Origin: Sinonovacula constricta
Lineage: Eukaryota > Mollusca > Bivalvia > Cardiida > Solecurtidae
Direction: 5' to 3'
Assembly (NCBI GenBank): GCA_007844125.1
Contig: CM017556.1
Span: 17,848,017-17,912,016 of the forward strand
DNA length: 64,000 nucleotides
Made by a program: the position numbers and the translations under genes. This document shows, in pieces, positions 1 through 15,100 of this stretch. Under the pieces are notes generated by a model. It searched no databases, was not told the DNA's origin, and saw only the letters and a list, made by a program, of their open reading frames with translations. Position 1 is the first letter of the stretch; the number at the start of each line of letters is the position of its first letter.

Positions 1-91
1 TATGCTATTTGACTGAGTTAAATAGGTTTTCCTTTTGTAAGATATATTCCACATTTGTCTTTTATTATATGTTTGTTCTTTTGGTTTCCAG

Positions 92-198
92 ATATGCTGA
101 TGGGGAACTGACCTTGACCTATAAAGGTGGGGATGTGTGTAACGATACTAATTTTCAGAGGGAGATGGTCATCAGATTCATCTGCAACCTTAGTGCAG
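92..198 (+). CDS. IGF2R: IGF2R exon: repeat 3, central strands
   Basis: Acceptor TTTGGTTTCCAG; donor GCAG|GTATGC; enters in phase 2 and leaves in phase 1. It encodes GELTLTYKGGDVC and the strand REMVIRFIC, whose Arg sits eight residues before the Cys, the position of the pocket Arg in Man-6-P-binding repeats. The Gln of the pocket should lie in the preceding exon, outside the window. The last 21 bases plus the donor are copied four more times in the following intron. Confidence 0.93.
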
Positions 199-3100
199 GT
201 ATGCTTTGTTATCAACCCAAAATATGCTATCATCTGCAACTTCAATGCAGGTGTGCTTTTTTTCACCATTATCATTTTATCATCTGCAACTGCAGTGCAG
301 GTGTGCTGTTTTTTCAACATTATCATTTTATCATCTGCAACTTCAGTGCAGGTGTGCAGTTTTTTCAACTGATGCCATGTTGTCATATGCAACCTAAGTG
401 CAGGCATGCTGTATTATCAACCCATATCATGCTGTAATTTGCTTATAACCCTAGTAGTTATTTTGTCAATTTCTTTCATCTACAAGGAAATGTGTTAAGA
501 CATATTGTTAGAGGCTCAGCAGCATGTATTGCAGACCCTGATAATATAGATCCCTAAGTTGTCAACCTCTTAGTGAAAAGGTTAAAAAGCATGTTCATTT
601 ACAGTTATCAGTAACTGTAGATATCAGACTACTGACCTTGCAGTAAAATTAATTTTATCTGTATTTCTTTATTGGTGAAAATTGAAGGAAAAAAATGTCT
701 TCTATAGCTTTTGCCTGAAATGAATATTGATTGCATAATTTGCAGTAAACTAAGCATCTGGTTTGGTCCAGTTTACAAATAAACATAATTATATTTAATA
801 TTACAATAGTATTTCAATTTTTGTGAAAATTATTACTGTTTAATTGATCAGTTATTTATGTGGTTTTAAAAGTTAAAGAAAAGTATTTTATTAATTTGTT
901 TTCATATGACTCTATGCATAGGTTTGCCATAGTTTTATTTTATTTCCAAGCTTCAACTCTTACACGCTTTTCTTCAGTACTAGTGAGATAAATAAAATAA
1001 ATGTTAGGTTATTATTCATGTGTTGCTATTATTATTCTTAAAGTAGTCTCTTTTGTTGTATAATCTTGTATTTCTACCTCAGTTTCATTTTTATGTTTCC
1101 TCCAGACAATGAAGGTACAGGACACCCTGAGTTTGATAGTGAACGAAACTGTAGCTATTTCTTCAACTGGGAGACCAAATATGCCTGTATGGATCACCCT
1201 CTAGACAGAGCCTGTAGAGTTAATGTGGATGGCAAACGCTATGATCTGTCTGGCCTTGTGAAAAACACAGGTATGTAGTGGTTGTTTTAACATACCACTG
1301 TTCTGAATTATTTGTACATAAAATCTAACTGTCTCATGAAAAATTCTGTGATCTGATTATTTGTTTTTTGGTCAACTTAAGACAAAATAGCTCTCAGATG
1401 CAATGGATTAAACAATTAATGCCTGAACAATACAGACTCAAGAACAATGACAATATTTTCAATAGTAGTAAGTATTGTAACAATCAGTGTGAGGTCATCA
1501 AATAGTCCTTATGTTATGTTTTAGTCAGAACATAGCGTTTTAAAGTTTTATTCGGAAACGAAGATAAGGTCAACAGCTTCTAATGACTACACCTAGTTTT
1601 TTAATATCTCTTCTTTGCTATTAGAATACATATGCTTCAATGTTTCAGACAACTGGCTGGCACTTCATGAGAACAATGACCAGTACGGAACAGGGTTCTA
1701 CTTCATTAATGTATGTCACGATGTGCTGAGTGATGGACCTGCCTCAGGATGTGAAGCCGGATCTGCTATTTGCTACAAAGGTACACATAGCTTGAATTAG
1801 CATGTTTCTAAAGAACAAATGTAATAAGGTTTTTGGGATGCCCAGGGCAACTATGTTTTTAAATAGATGCACAGTATGACTTTTGCATTGTAAAAGAAGT
1901 GTGTTTTTTTGCTGCAGGACAGGAAAGAGACACCACTGTTTTTTGGTGCGGTGGAAAAATGCTCTGTATCAACTAGGGGTACATTCTATTCATTTGACTA
2001 TATGTAATTCTTGACAGATTGTCCTGCTACATCAAGAGAGGGTTTGTTTTTTAAGTGACTGACATCTCTCATCTTTTCTGATTGTAAGTGTCTTAATAAA
2101 TTTGATATGTATCACTGATCACCGGTAACACAATCAACATGTGTATGGCAGGAAATCCAAGGATGTCGGGGATGTTATAGCATGTTGGCAAACAATGTCC
2201 TAGAGTGAACACATGTCACATGCAGTCGGTGTTTATGACCTGAGGAGAACACTGAACCCGGATATTTTTGATATTGTATCTAAGAAAGTTCATTTTCTAT
2301 TATTTTCAGAAAATGCCAATTACAGAAACCTTGGTCGTTATGAACAGAACCCTGTGTACAACAAGGAAACCAACAGTATCCAGATCACATACACCAATGG
2401 TGACTCATGTGGGAACAACAAACAAATTAGCTCTACCATCTCTTTCTACTGCAAACCTGGTAGGTGTAAGTGGCTTCATTCAGTTTTATGAAATACTACA
2501 TATGAAATAATAAGTTATAGCAAAACTCTACATATTTTTATATTTTTAATTTCCCTCATATCATCACTATATAACTATCCAGGTGTTATATCTCTCTGTG
2601 CAGGTGACCTAGAGGGAGGCCCTAGCCTGATCCATGTGTCAGATGACAGGTGTAACTACATCTTCCAGTGGCACACTGCAGCAGCATGTATCCTTGGACA
2701 TTACAAAGGCACAAATTGCAAGGTGTATGATTCTGATGCAGGTAGAGCATAAACAAAAAGGGTTTTAATAGTTTGTTTATAAAAATTATCATGAATATGT
2801 TTCTTGAAAATTGAGACACAGCAATTTTAATAAGCATGTTCATGATAAATAATATTAATAAAAATTGATTAAATTTTTTTTAAACAAGTGAAAAAAAAGA
2901 TGGAGTGTGAGTTTTTCCAAGTTACAAAAAAAATGAGTTTACAACCTTAGGCTTTAAGTTAAGATGTGGGACTGTTGGGATTATATAAGGAAAAAAAAGA
3001 AGTTGACCAGGATAAAATAATATAAATATAAGCAAACACTGTGGTATCCTACCATTTTCCCTTAATATAGCAAAACTTATTTAAAACTCTTTTGTGGTAT

Positions 3101-6100
3101 CAGTAGGGCCTTTAAATATGGGCTTTGACACTGGATCTGTATACAGCATAATTTTGCTGCAGGTTTCAACTTTGACCTCAGTCCCCTGACCAAGCAGCCA
3201 GGGGAGGAGCCCTATAAGGTACAGACATCCCAGGACACAACCCATGACTACCTGTTGAATGTGTGCGGACCTGTTACTGGCACCATGTGTAATAACCTCA
3301 CCATCCCCAACCCCGGTGTTTGTCAAATACCCAAGGGGGGCGGGCTTGGGTAGGTCAGATTTACTTCAAGATTAAAAATATATGTAAATTTGGTAACAAC
3401 TGCAGATGAAGGTTTTATGCTCCTATTTACAGGTCTATGACTGGGGGTTTTAAAATCATATTTTATCAGCAGTCGTACTTGTTTTTCACTATGCTTGATC
3501 CGCAAAGTATTTTTTCATTAAATTTAACAAATATATTATTGCCAAAATAATTTAAAATATATCATCTTATTGTGAATCAAACATAGTTTTGTCTTCAGCA
3601 TTGGTAATATGCCTTAGAGTCTTGTCTGACACCCAACTTTTTTGAATATGTTGAATTGGCATTACCACAAGTTTGAATTTTTATTTACTTGAAACAAATC
3701 AACCATGAAAAAACCTACCTTAACAGAACATTACCGATAGTTAAATCTAGTGTCAGAATAAAAGGCTTTGTTGGTGGCTTCTTCAACCTTCATTTTCAAA
3801 AATTAGTATGATAGGTGCTTACTGCGTCAGACAGCTGACGTAACAATTTAAGATAATTCCTGTCTTCAGCATGACAATGAACTTGACAACAAGTTCTAAT
3901 TATTCCCATGATAGAATGTGAAAGGCAGAGTAAAGCAGTTTAAATTCAGTAGCTCTACAAAATCATCAACAGTATTGAACAATGGTTTGTGCAGCCGGTT
4001 TAAAGTAGATGCAGATGTGATTATACAATGCACCACTAAATGAACTTTGAATTTACTTATAAATCACTATTCAGAGTTGCTAGAGTATCAGCATCAAGTA
4101 AAACCTAGTGAATGTGTTATAACCAGCTTAGTGACCACTGCATTAAAATTGGTCAGCCAGACTTGCTTCTGGACCCTGAACCTTTCGCTTATGTCCACTA
4201 TGCTGAAAGCAGAATGGTTTAGTTCTAAGATGAGAAGATTTTTATAACACAGAGGTATTCAGAAGAGAAGATTTATCTAACACAAAAGTACAGCAGTTTA
4301 TTAACACCATGTTGTATTGAGCTTAAATCTGACAAGTTTTTCTTAGTAATAAATACCACTGCCTGCAATGATTTCACCACTATGTATTACTGCCATTTCA
4401 GGACAGCCTATGTCGGAGGGCAGTGGACAGGGGAGCTGCTGTATTTTGATGGCATGATAAACTTGACATATAGTGGTGGTAGTTCATACAATGATGATGC
4501 ATCCACACCAAGAAAGACTGAGATCACCTTCCTATGTGATGCGGATGCTGGGGTAGGCAAGCCAACCTTCCTGACTGAGGTGGCCTCAGATCATTATTAT
4601 GGGTTCGAGTGGAGGACCGCCTATGCTTGTCCAATATCTCCAATGGAGTGTACTGCAGTTGACTCGAAAACAAACCAGGAATATGACCTCTCTGGGTAAG
4701 TGTTGATATCATTGGATTCCAAAATCTCCAATTCTGGCAAATATAATGATGCAAAATTTGGTAAAGCCATAGATAAAGTATAAAATTTGCTTCTTTACTT
4801 GATGGACAAAGTATTTTTTTGTATTTGTCATGATGTTTAAATATATGTTTTAAGCTTCTCTTTTTTTGTCTTTTTCCCAGATTGTCCTCGTCAACTGCCA
4901 ACTGGGTGGTGGAGGGTTCAGACAATACCAAGTACTACATCAATGTGTGTCGTGCCTTAAATGAAGTCAGAGTGGGTACTGGCTGTGATGCCTTTGCCTC
5001 TGTATGCAGAACCAAAATTATTACCAATAGTAATCAGGTAAGACTTTATTACAGAATTTTGCGTGGCGACCATTTCATTATTTTCATTTGCAGGATGAAA
5101 ATTGTCATTGGTCAGGTTATACTATCTCAAGATTTTCAAGTTATTAGAAGTGCAGATTGTCTAATTAGAAAGGTAACAGTAACATCTTTGTAATTACTTT
5201 CATTTTTATATGCAGTCCATACTTTATATACCATCAGATGTTAACTTTTAGCCTAAAAACGTTAATCTATGGACAACTTGTAGTTTTATCTTACAACACC
5301 ATAATCTTTTGCATCATTTTATTATTGTTATTGTGGTATTTATAATGTCATCTTCTTTCTTCATCCTGCCTAAACTTTCGAGCTGATACATACGATTTTT
5401 TACTTACTTAATTTCTAGACATAGAGAAAACATTTATATAAACAATGTTAGATTAACAAATATAATAGTCTGTAAGTCCATTGCATAAATTTTATGCTAG
5501 GAATACCATAAAATTCAACATTTATTATGTTTAGGTATTGTTGAGATCACTATCAGCAAATTCTTTTAGAAGTACATCTTCAAATTATTCTATTTGGCAT
5601 AGGCAATATTTCTTTTATAAATTTACTTAAACATGGCATAGCAATTTTACATTACTTACCTCACACTACATTTGTTTCACTGACAATTTGGAACTGATTT
5701 AAGCAGTTTCCGAACTTTATTGAATCACCTACCTACCAGTGTGTATTTCTGGGACTTTAATTTTTGGCGTCTCCTTCCTATCAGAATTGCAATGCTTCCT
5801 GTTCTCAGTTATAATATTAAATAACGAAACAAGCTGTACCATTTATTTATTCCACAACTTGTTCCATTTGTCACCTTTGTGAGTCACTAGTTTAGATGTC
5901 AGAAAATCATATGTTTAACTTAGATGTCTTTCAAATGATGTCATCATTCAACGATGTAACGAAGATCTTTTTCTGCCATGACTTGACATAAACCTTTAAG
6001 ACTGCACTCTTAAATGTTAAACATAAATTAATATTGAAAAGTTTGGCAAATTTGTGTTGTTTCATCAGTGGTAGCTCAATATTTGGACATTCTCCTGGTA

Positions 6101-9100
6101 TTATGTACCTACTTGTCAGCTTATTCACAGTGAATACACCAGCCTTTTTCTACTGATACTAAAATGTATTTCAGTCCATATTCCCTATCAACAACCTGAT
6201 AAATGTATATAATTCTCGTAAATATGGATATTTAAAACTGTTTCTTCAGGTTACACCTGTTTGGAGTTGTGTATACTTTACACAATGGAGGTTGCATTTA
6301 GGATTTTCCTCATTCACACTTTTTAAGGGGTAAATGAATTGCTGCTGTCTGATGGGTTAAAATCATGTAGTTTGGAACAGTCCATTGTCTATGTGGATTA
6401 TAAGCTAAAAGTTTTCTAAAAAAAAAATTGTTTTTGACATTTTAAATAATTTGTATGCAACATTTAAATTTTTCATACTAGACAAAGTAGCGTTTCATTG
6501 TATGCATTTAAAAATACAATAATTATAATAACTGGTACATTTGAGTGACTAATCTGAAAATGGACCCACTGACAATATTGTACATGAAATAATCAAATAT
6601 ACTTTAAATACAACTTCTCTTTCCTGTTTATATAATCATATATTTATTAATGTAAGCATTGGTGACATTGCGCTCATCTACTCATTTGTTTTTAGTTTTT
6701 ATTTTTTTGTATGCATATTTAGACTAGGAGTTGCTTTTGCTACAATGTTTCCAGGAGCAGGTAAACATATCAAACCTGGGCCAAGTAAAGTCTGGGCTTG
6801 TTGTAGAGGATGTGGGGAGGCTGAAACTACAGTATACCAGTCTGAACACCTGCAATAATGGGTCAGCCTTGGTGCCATACATCACCAACATCCACTTCAT
6901 CTGCCAGAAGGGTGCTGTGGTATGTTTTTTTACTTTTTTAGCTGGCTGTGTATTAAGAAACGTTCCATTATATAAGTTAATGTTTAAATTTAAAAAATGT
7001 GAATCGCTTAACCTAATCGAGCACCAGCTATGTAAAGGAGACAAGGATTAAGCACCACATGTGCTTTGCCCTTGCTTCTATGTATATGTTATGCATAAAT
7101 CTGCTATGTATTAAGTGTTTAACACTATAAACACAAGTATTCGTCTATGCATAAAATTTGTTTAAAATTCCCCAATTTTAAAGTAGTTTGTGTAATTTAT
7201 TTACCTGCACCATTTTATTAAACTTTTTAAAGATTAATTGGAATTCCCATCATTTTTTGTAAACAAAAGCAATATATTGAAGTGAATTATAATGTTATAA
7301 TTTAGCATAAAAACGGAGATCATCAAATTTTTCACAATATTCTTAGGCCTTATATATCTTTACTAAGCAGGTAAAAAGACGGAAAAAAATAAAATTAATT
7401 TGTCTACCCATTTACATAGGTGAGTGGTCCAAATGAACCAATACAAGATGGCCCATGTGAGTACACAATTCTGTGGAACACTGTCCATGCCTGCCCACTG
7501 ACATCAGATACAGTGGTTAGCACAGAAACTTGCACCCTGAAGGATCCCAGCTCAGGATATGTGTTCAACCTGAGGCCTCTCATCAGACATGGGGAGGATG
7601 TCTACACCGTACAGGCAGCTGACCTCACTTACAAGGTAATATATATATATATAACTGTCATATGTGTCATTAAAACTCAGCAACAGAAATTATTGTATTT
7701 GAGGGACAGCTAAATATATCAAAAGTTTAAGGTGCTATAAATATGCAATGTAGGTTTGTTAAATTGCAATTGTTATATTTACCGTATTTTGCGGAATATA
7801 GCCCGCAACTTTTTTCTCAAGATGGCGGCATGCGGGGAATATTCCAGTGCGGGGAATCTGTTGACAAAATTTTTGTCAGCTGCCACTAACCTAAGATCAG
7901 GGAAATTGAATGCAGGCTTAACTGAACTCCTTAACCTTTTTGCCGCTTAAAAGTGCGACCTTCAGTTTAATAATATTCTTTGCAGAGGACATTTACAGCA
8001 TACTGGGGTCAGAATTAAGGACCCTCTCACAAAGATTTGCAACCACTTTGGTCTACAGGTGTAAAAAAAAAACAAAAAAAAAACAAACAAAAAAACAGTT
8101 TCGTGCATCAGATGGTGGTTCATGATTAACAGCATACTGGGGTCAGAATTAAGGACCATCTCACTAAAATTCGCAACCACTTTCGTCTCCAAGCGTAACG
8201 TGAATAGTTTCGAGCATCGGATGGTGGTTCATAACTATTTTGCATACATGTATATGCACTCGTTCTTGATGCTTTATGTGACTTTTCAGTTATGTATATT
8301 AACAATATGATAAAGATAAACAACAGAATTTAAAACTTAGACGGGCCGATTTTCGTTCTCTTTCGCATAGCTGACTACTTCAAGCTTGAAGCCGTCAGTG
8401 TAGTTTCCAATTTTGGGCAAAAATATATACCGATACTTAGTATGGTATGTTGTTTGCATTTCTGTTTTAACACATGTCACGTCGATAATTACGCTGCACA
8501 GTTACATCAATCAATCATCTGTAATTGTCACTTTTGTCGGTAACATAAACTTAACAAACAATATTTTACATTCTTTCTAATGCCACTGCACGGCAATTAA
8601 TTTTTTGCACGTATCAGCCTATCATGCCCTCATTATTCCAATTAAACACTTAATGTGTTAACATCAAAATAACCACCCCTAACGTATTGCACCATCCCAT
8701 TGTCTATAAATAGCTCTCACTTCCCCGACAAAAGGTCAGCCTTTGTGTTACAGCAGAAAGCGAGAAGGATTATCGATCGATATAAGCATTGTAGTGTTAG
8801 GTAACATTGTGTAGATCACGCTGACTTGGTGTGATAAAGTTGACACGTGTTTGACCTGGGAATATGGCTTCTTTACACATAAATTATCGGCACAAAGGGT
8901 GCAGGGAATATTCCGCTGCGGGTTATTTATTAACAAAATTTAAAAAAACATTAAAAAAGGGCCATGCGGGGTTTATTCCAAGGGGGGTTGTATTCCGCAA
9001 AGCACGATAACTTTGGCATTGTTCTGATCCTGATATTTTTGTGTATATACTTGTACTTTGACTTTGTGTGCAAATATTATTTGTATACTTTTTTTTGACT

Positions 9101-12100
9101 AAACATATGTAAAATATGAAGACATAGATGTTGCTTTCTATTCTTTTTGTACAACTTTCTTGTATTATTTCTTATTTCAGTACCTTGATTTTGCTAGGAC
9201 CATATAAAAATTTAAGCATTTTAACTCTTTTTTTTTATAAGGAGCTATTTTTTTCTTTTTATTAGTAGAATTTGTCATTACTGTAACATTTTCATCTGCA
9301 GATATTATAACAAGTCGATTATCCTGTTTCTAGATAAACATTTGTGGTGCCGTGCCAAAGTGTGCAGGTGTTGGGAGTGGTGAGAGTGCTGCAGTATGTC
9401 AGGTGAACAAGGATGGTAGTAACATGACCCTTGCCATGGCCAGCTTCACCCTGGACTTTAGTGAGAGTGGACAGATGACAATCACCTACGATGGTGCAAG
9501 GATGGATAATGGTGGGTATTGGTTGTAGAAAAATGGTTTAGTTCAAAACAAATTTGTTAGAATAATTGATAAGATAAATAATGCATAAATCAATTTGACA
9601 GTCTGTTCACTGAACATCACAAATATATCATGATTCTCATAACTGGCCAATTAAATTTTATTATTAGGAATAGCAAACATAGAAGAAAAGGAATAGAAAA
9701 CTTTTAACAATCCAATAAATCTGCAACACTTTATTTCAGGGGAGCGTGTGAATGTTCAGATCAACTTCCAGTGTGCTCCTGATGTTGAGCTCGGAAAACC
9801 AGAGTTCTCTGAGCGTGAGGGCAACACCTACATGTTTGACTTCCTCACTTCATTGACTTGCCTTCCCATGGCAACAGATTGTTTTATACAAGATGACCAT
9901 GGCAACCAGTATAACCTGGGGTCCCTGGGCAAGAATGACGGCTGGACTGTACTGGATCCAGTTGATGTCAAGACCAGATACTACATCAACGTTTGCAGAC
10001 CTGTGAATAACATACAAGGTTCAGGCTGTCCTGGTATGAGTGCAGTGTGAAAAATAGTTCATAATCATGCTTCCAGATAAGAGGATAAATCACAATATTT
10101 TCTTTATCAAATGTTGTGTTTGCAATATACATATATGACAAATTGTTACTATTATCTATGGCAAACTGGTAGAATATAAGTATAGTTTCCAGCATTTTAT
10201 ATATCATAGTTGAGTGAAGTGGGAAATCCAACTTGAGCTTTGAACCTGTTTGCTGCCAGAACACTCCTGGCTGAATGGTTTGATATTAAAACCTTTCAGT
10301 CCCTCAAAAGTTTATGATCAATTGGTAAGTGTTTTAGGAACAGGATTTGGGTCTTCTTCCACCAATTCTAGTTTATCGCATGGGCCAAATAAAGATGTTT
10401 ACTATATTTATATTTTAAAGATACTTGATCTTTCACTTTTGCATTTAAAGATGGACCTATTGGTGGATGTCAAGTGGCAGCAAATAGTCAATCATACAAC
10501 CTCGGATACATCCAGTCTAAACCCCTGGCTCGTGATGACGGCACACTAACAATCACATACAGGAACGGGGATGTCTGTCATAAGGGCACTCCGAGCGAGG
10601 CTCATCGCAGTACCCGCATCATCTTCTACTGCTCTGATATAGAGGTAATTGCTGATTACTGGTAACAGCCAAATATATTTATAATATTTTATTTGTTAGT
10701 TATAAAAGGATTTAATATAATTGATATGATTTGCCAACAATTAAAATTCATTCCGGTACACATTGTTATGGAGACAGTAAGAAAACAGCTATGTTTTGCT
10801 TACAGAAAACAGGATCATGAAGATTTGCCTTGCACATTATACAGTTATTTTAAATGTCATTGATTTTTTTTGTGCTAGATTGTCTTTTTCTTATATTTTC
10901 AGGAAGGTCCTGTGTTTGAATCTGAATCAGCCAACTGTGAATATGTGTTCAACTGGCGCACTCCTGCAGCTTGTAAATTACAGGTGGACTATGTTGTCTT
11001 TCTCTGCATATGTGGGGGAGGGGTGGGGGGAGGGGGGTAACATTTTGACAGAAATTATACAATAGACTGTGTTTACTTGAAGCAGATAATGTGCTGCTTT
11101 AACTGTTATAGAATGCCATAGACCACTCAGAGGCAAAACTTTTCATTGGGACTATCAGTACAGAAAATACATGTACAAGCTAACTGTAAGCAAACTGAAC
11201 CTGTTTAACTTGTCTGCTTACTTTGAATTGTATCTGTAACCTCTTGTACCAGGATTAGCTTTGTCCGTTTAGTTTCATGGTAAGATTTTCATATTCAATG
11301 TTATATTATAAAATAAATAATATTAGGGAAAAAAAGCAAGAGAAAAGTTGTAATTTGCTTGTTTTGTGTCACGTCTTCGATATCTTATTGAACCAGACTT
11401 CCTATTTCAAAACAGATTTGTGGTATGATAGTAATTTTGCAAGTCAGTAAACAGTTTCTAGTTACAGTAAGACACCTTGTAAATATTTTTATAAATCTTT
11501 TAAAGCATCAGGTCAAAAATAATTATCAATACATTCTATACCTGTATAAATTTTGGGTGGATCACTTAGCCATTGTATCCAGTTGATTTTACTGTCTATT
11601 TTCTGTTTGTATTCATTTTTTGTATCATTTACTTTAACTATTTCCAGACATCTTTAGGAAGTAACTGTAAGGTTATAGAGCCCAGATACAAGTATGAGTT
11701 TGACCTCAACCCATTGAAAAAAGCCAACTCAGACTATGTTGTGGAGAAAGATGGTTACAAGTACTTCATCAATGTGTGTGGACCGCTTAAGGAAAGTGGA
11801 CATTGTGACATTAATGCAGGTGTAGGTGCATGTCAGACCAAACCTGCAGATGCAAGTTTCTCCCCAGTCAATGCAGGTACAGGCAATTACTTTTCAGTTT
11901 GCTTCTAATTCCATCTAGAGCTTTTTTGGTATAATTACCTCTGTAGACTTCTTGAATGAAGATATGAGTATAAGTTGCATTGACGTGTCTGTGAAAATAC
12001 TTGTTTAAAAGCTGTCTAACATTATTTGTTTCTGTAATAATATCTTGACCTGTGCTACCATCAGACAAAACATTTTCCATGTCTAGAGAATTTAATAGAA

Positions 12101-15100
12101 ATTGGCAGAGAAAGTAAGGTACAATTATACTATAATCTGTAGCTTGCATCATTGGTTAATTACCCAATTATAATTAAAAGTTTTAGGCTAGTAACTACTT
12201 GACAAGTAACCTTTTAGCTCATTTCCAGCTACTCAAAAACAACAAAATGTGCATATACAGTCAAACCTGTATTAAAAGACCACCCTTAGAACAGGACAAA
12301 AGTGGTTTCTAAGACAAGTGGTCTCTTAATGCAACATGGTGACTTTTTGTGAGAACCACACTTGAAATTTACAAATTGTGTTGTATAAGCAAAAAGTAGA
12401 GAAAGCAATAACATCAATATATTTTATTAGTGTTACAAAACAGTTAGGCATGTAAAGGTCAACTAATGTCTATAAAAATAAAAAAATCAACACATAAATA
12501 TGTTTATCAAATATTATGGTTGTTCAGTTTGTACTGTGTACATTCCCCATGGATTTTCACAGTCAGTTTGTATTTTGTGCTAAATCTTCTGTCGTCTTGT
12601 TATAAAATCATCACTTAGCACTGAAATAATTATTAATGGTAGTTTGTTTCACATACAATCTCACTCGCATGTTCTCCATGTGCAGATCACTGAACAGTAA
12701 CTGGTCTTCACCCTTTTGCAGAGCTGTTCTCTTCATTTTATCCAAAACACTCAGCAAGTCATTTTGAGTTGAACCTTTAACTCGTTTCACTTCCGAATTT
12801 CCATGTCATATTCGTCCATTATTTTACATTTTCGTTTTTGCAATGTTCTGAATCTGCGTTTTTTGACACCAAGCTCAGATACAACAGCATGACAACTTTT
12901 CCCACTGTCCAAAAGTTTGACAACTTGGACACGATCTTCTAGTGTAAGGCACGTTCGTTTAGACATGTTGATGCGTAATGCAATGAAGAACAACTGTTCC
13001 AGATATTCCATTATAATACTGCATTCAATTGCGCTTTATAATTGTATGTTTTTAGTTTTTAGCAAATCAATTTATCGTAATTAATACAAACATAACTTTG
13101 ATTTACTTTTAAAGAAACCAAAGTCGGAAAATAATGATCAATAAGTGTCAATACGAGCGGTAATAAGGCACACTTGATAAGGTGTGAATCGAGCGGGGGG
13201 CTTGATGTGTACATCGACCCAGTGACATTACGTAATTTCCCAGTTTGACACGGCTGATTGCAGTGATAAGCAAAGAAGGGCAAACATGTCAACTAATTGC
13301 TTATTGTGTGGTCATAACTAATGTGCGAGTGGATTAACGCGGTCACCTATTAGGGGATAATTAAAGTATGTTTGACATGTTTATGTGCGGTTGCTGGATG
13401 GAGATCAAAGGTGGGCGCTTTTTTCATTACAATTACAGAACAAATATGATCAGGTGACTTTGAAGTGGTTGCATAGAGCAGGTGGTCGCCAGTAAGGGGT
13501 GGTCGCATGGTCAGGTTTGACTCTAAATGAGAACATAAATCAGTTCTCCAAATTGAGAAACAATGACAAATTAACATGTTTTTTTAGGTACAGAAGTCAA
13601 AGAAGATTGTACAATTCTTGTTTTATAATTGTATACCTTTACTGACTATTCAAAAGAGTCACATGCCAAAATCATGTTTTGTGCACCATGTTTATCTGTG
13701 TAAGAAATTAAAATTGATTTTGTTTACTGTGTACTTTCTGTTTTTCTGATGTCAGTTACTCTTGCACATAACTATCATTTCCAAGAAGTTAAAACAAAGT
13801 TAATTACAACTTTGTTAAATCAAATCTTATGATTAATTACCCTATGCATGTTTTCTCAATTCCAGGTTTAGGTAATGCAGACCTTCATTACTCCTCAGGG
13901 GAGCTTACTCTAACTTACTCTGGAGGAAAAGAAAAGTGCCATGGGCAGTATGAAAGAAAAACTATCATCAAGTTTGTTTGCGACGAATCAAAGAATGGCT
14001 CAGAAGGTGCGATAACACAGGAATTTTTTGCTTTTATGTCAGAATACAAGTTATTTTATCCCTTTTGACTATTAAAATCCTGTGTAGAACCAGAGCTTAG
14101 GTTGTAATTACCTAGTGTGTTTCACAGAAAATAGTCTTGACCAAGGACTTCATCTCATGTCAGGTGAAGATCCTCGTGCTATTTGATTCCAAGTCTAATG
14201 GCATGACTATTCAGCCATGGATAACCATTTAAAGTTCATTTATTTTTTCTACTTTTATGGGATAGACCTTTAGCCATATATTCTATGATTTTTTTTCTAT
14301 CATCATTATTCTGATTAAGTTAACCAATGTATAAATAATTATTTGATTCAACACTTTTTGTTGACCTCATGTTCTAAATTGGCCGACAATCTTAAACAGG
14401 ATTTTTACATTTAGTTTCTTAGAGCTATTTTTTTTTCAACTAAAAGAGTCATTTGATATTCTTGTAATATCACACAATGTATATTATGCTTAACCAGGTC
14501 CACTTTTCATTGAGGAGTCATTCAACTGCCAGTATGTGTTTGAGTGGGCCACCAGGCATGCATGCCCTCCATTCAAGGCCGGCAGCTGCTTTGTCCAAAA
14601 TGGTGACGATCTGTATGATCTCAGCTCCCTCAAGCTGCTCAATGACAACTATGATTACTATGACAGTAATGAACAGAAAAGATATGTGATAAATGTGTGC
14701 AGGTCTCTCATACATCAAAAAGGTAGGGGACAGCCTTGGGATACTTTATATGGTGTTATATAGTCTAATTAGTATTAGCCCTTAACTTGCTACATATTGT
14801 TAAAAACCTATGCTAAATCTTCATGGGTTTTTTCTCGCTTTAATATTGTATATATGGTGCATGTTAGAGCTGATTTACTTACAAACAGAGACTGAGCAGT
14901 TAATAGTGTAGATTCAGATCAGACAGTGCCTAGCAGGGAACAGACTGATCTGGGTCTACTTTATTTGCTTAAGCCTTTTAAATATGTGAATGGTAGCAGG
15001 CTAAGATGGGCCGCTTAAGACAAGTTGACTGCTCAAGTCAAAATATGATACCATACAATTTTTTTACCTTTTAACATGTTACAATGATCATTAAAATACT

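Noticed and set aside
4524..4931. A 135-codon minus frame across two receptor exons
   Set aside because: Shadow of the plus-strand coding sequence; the plus frame has the full MRH motif set.
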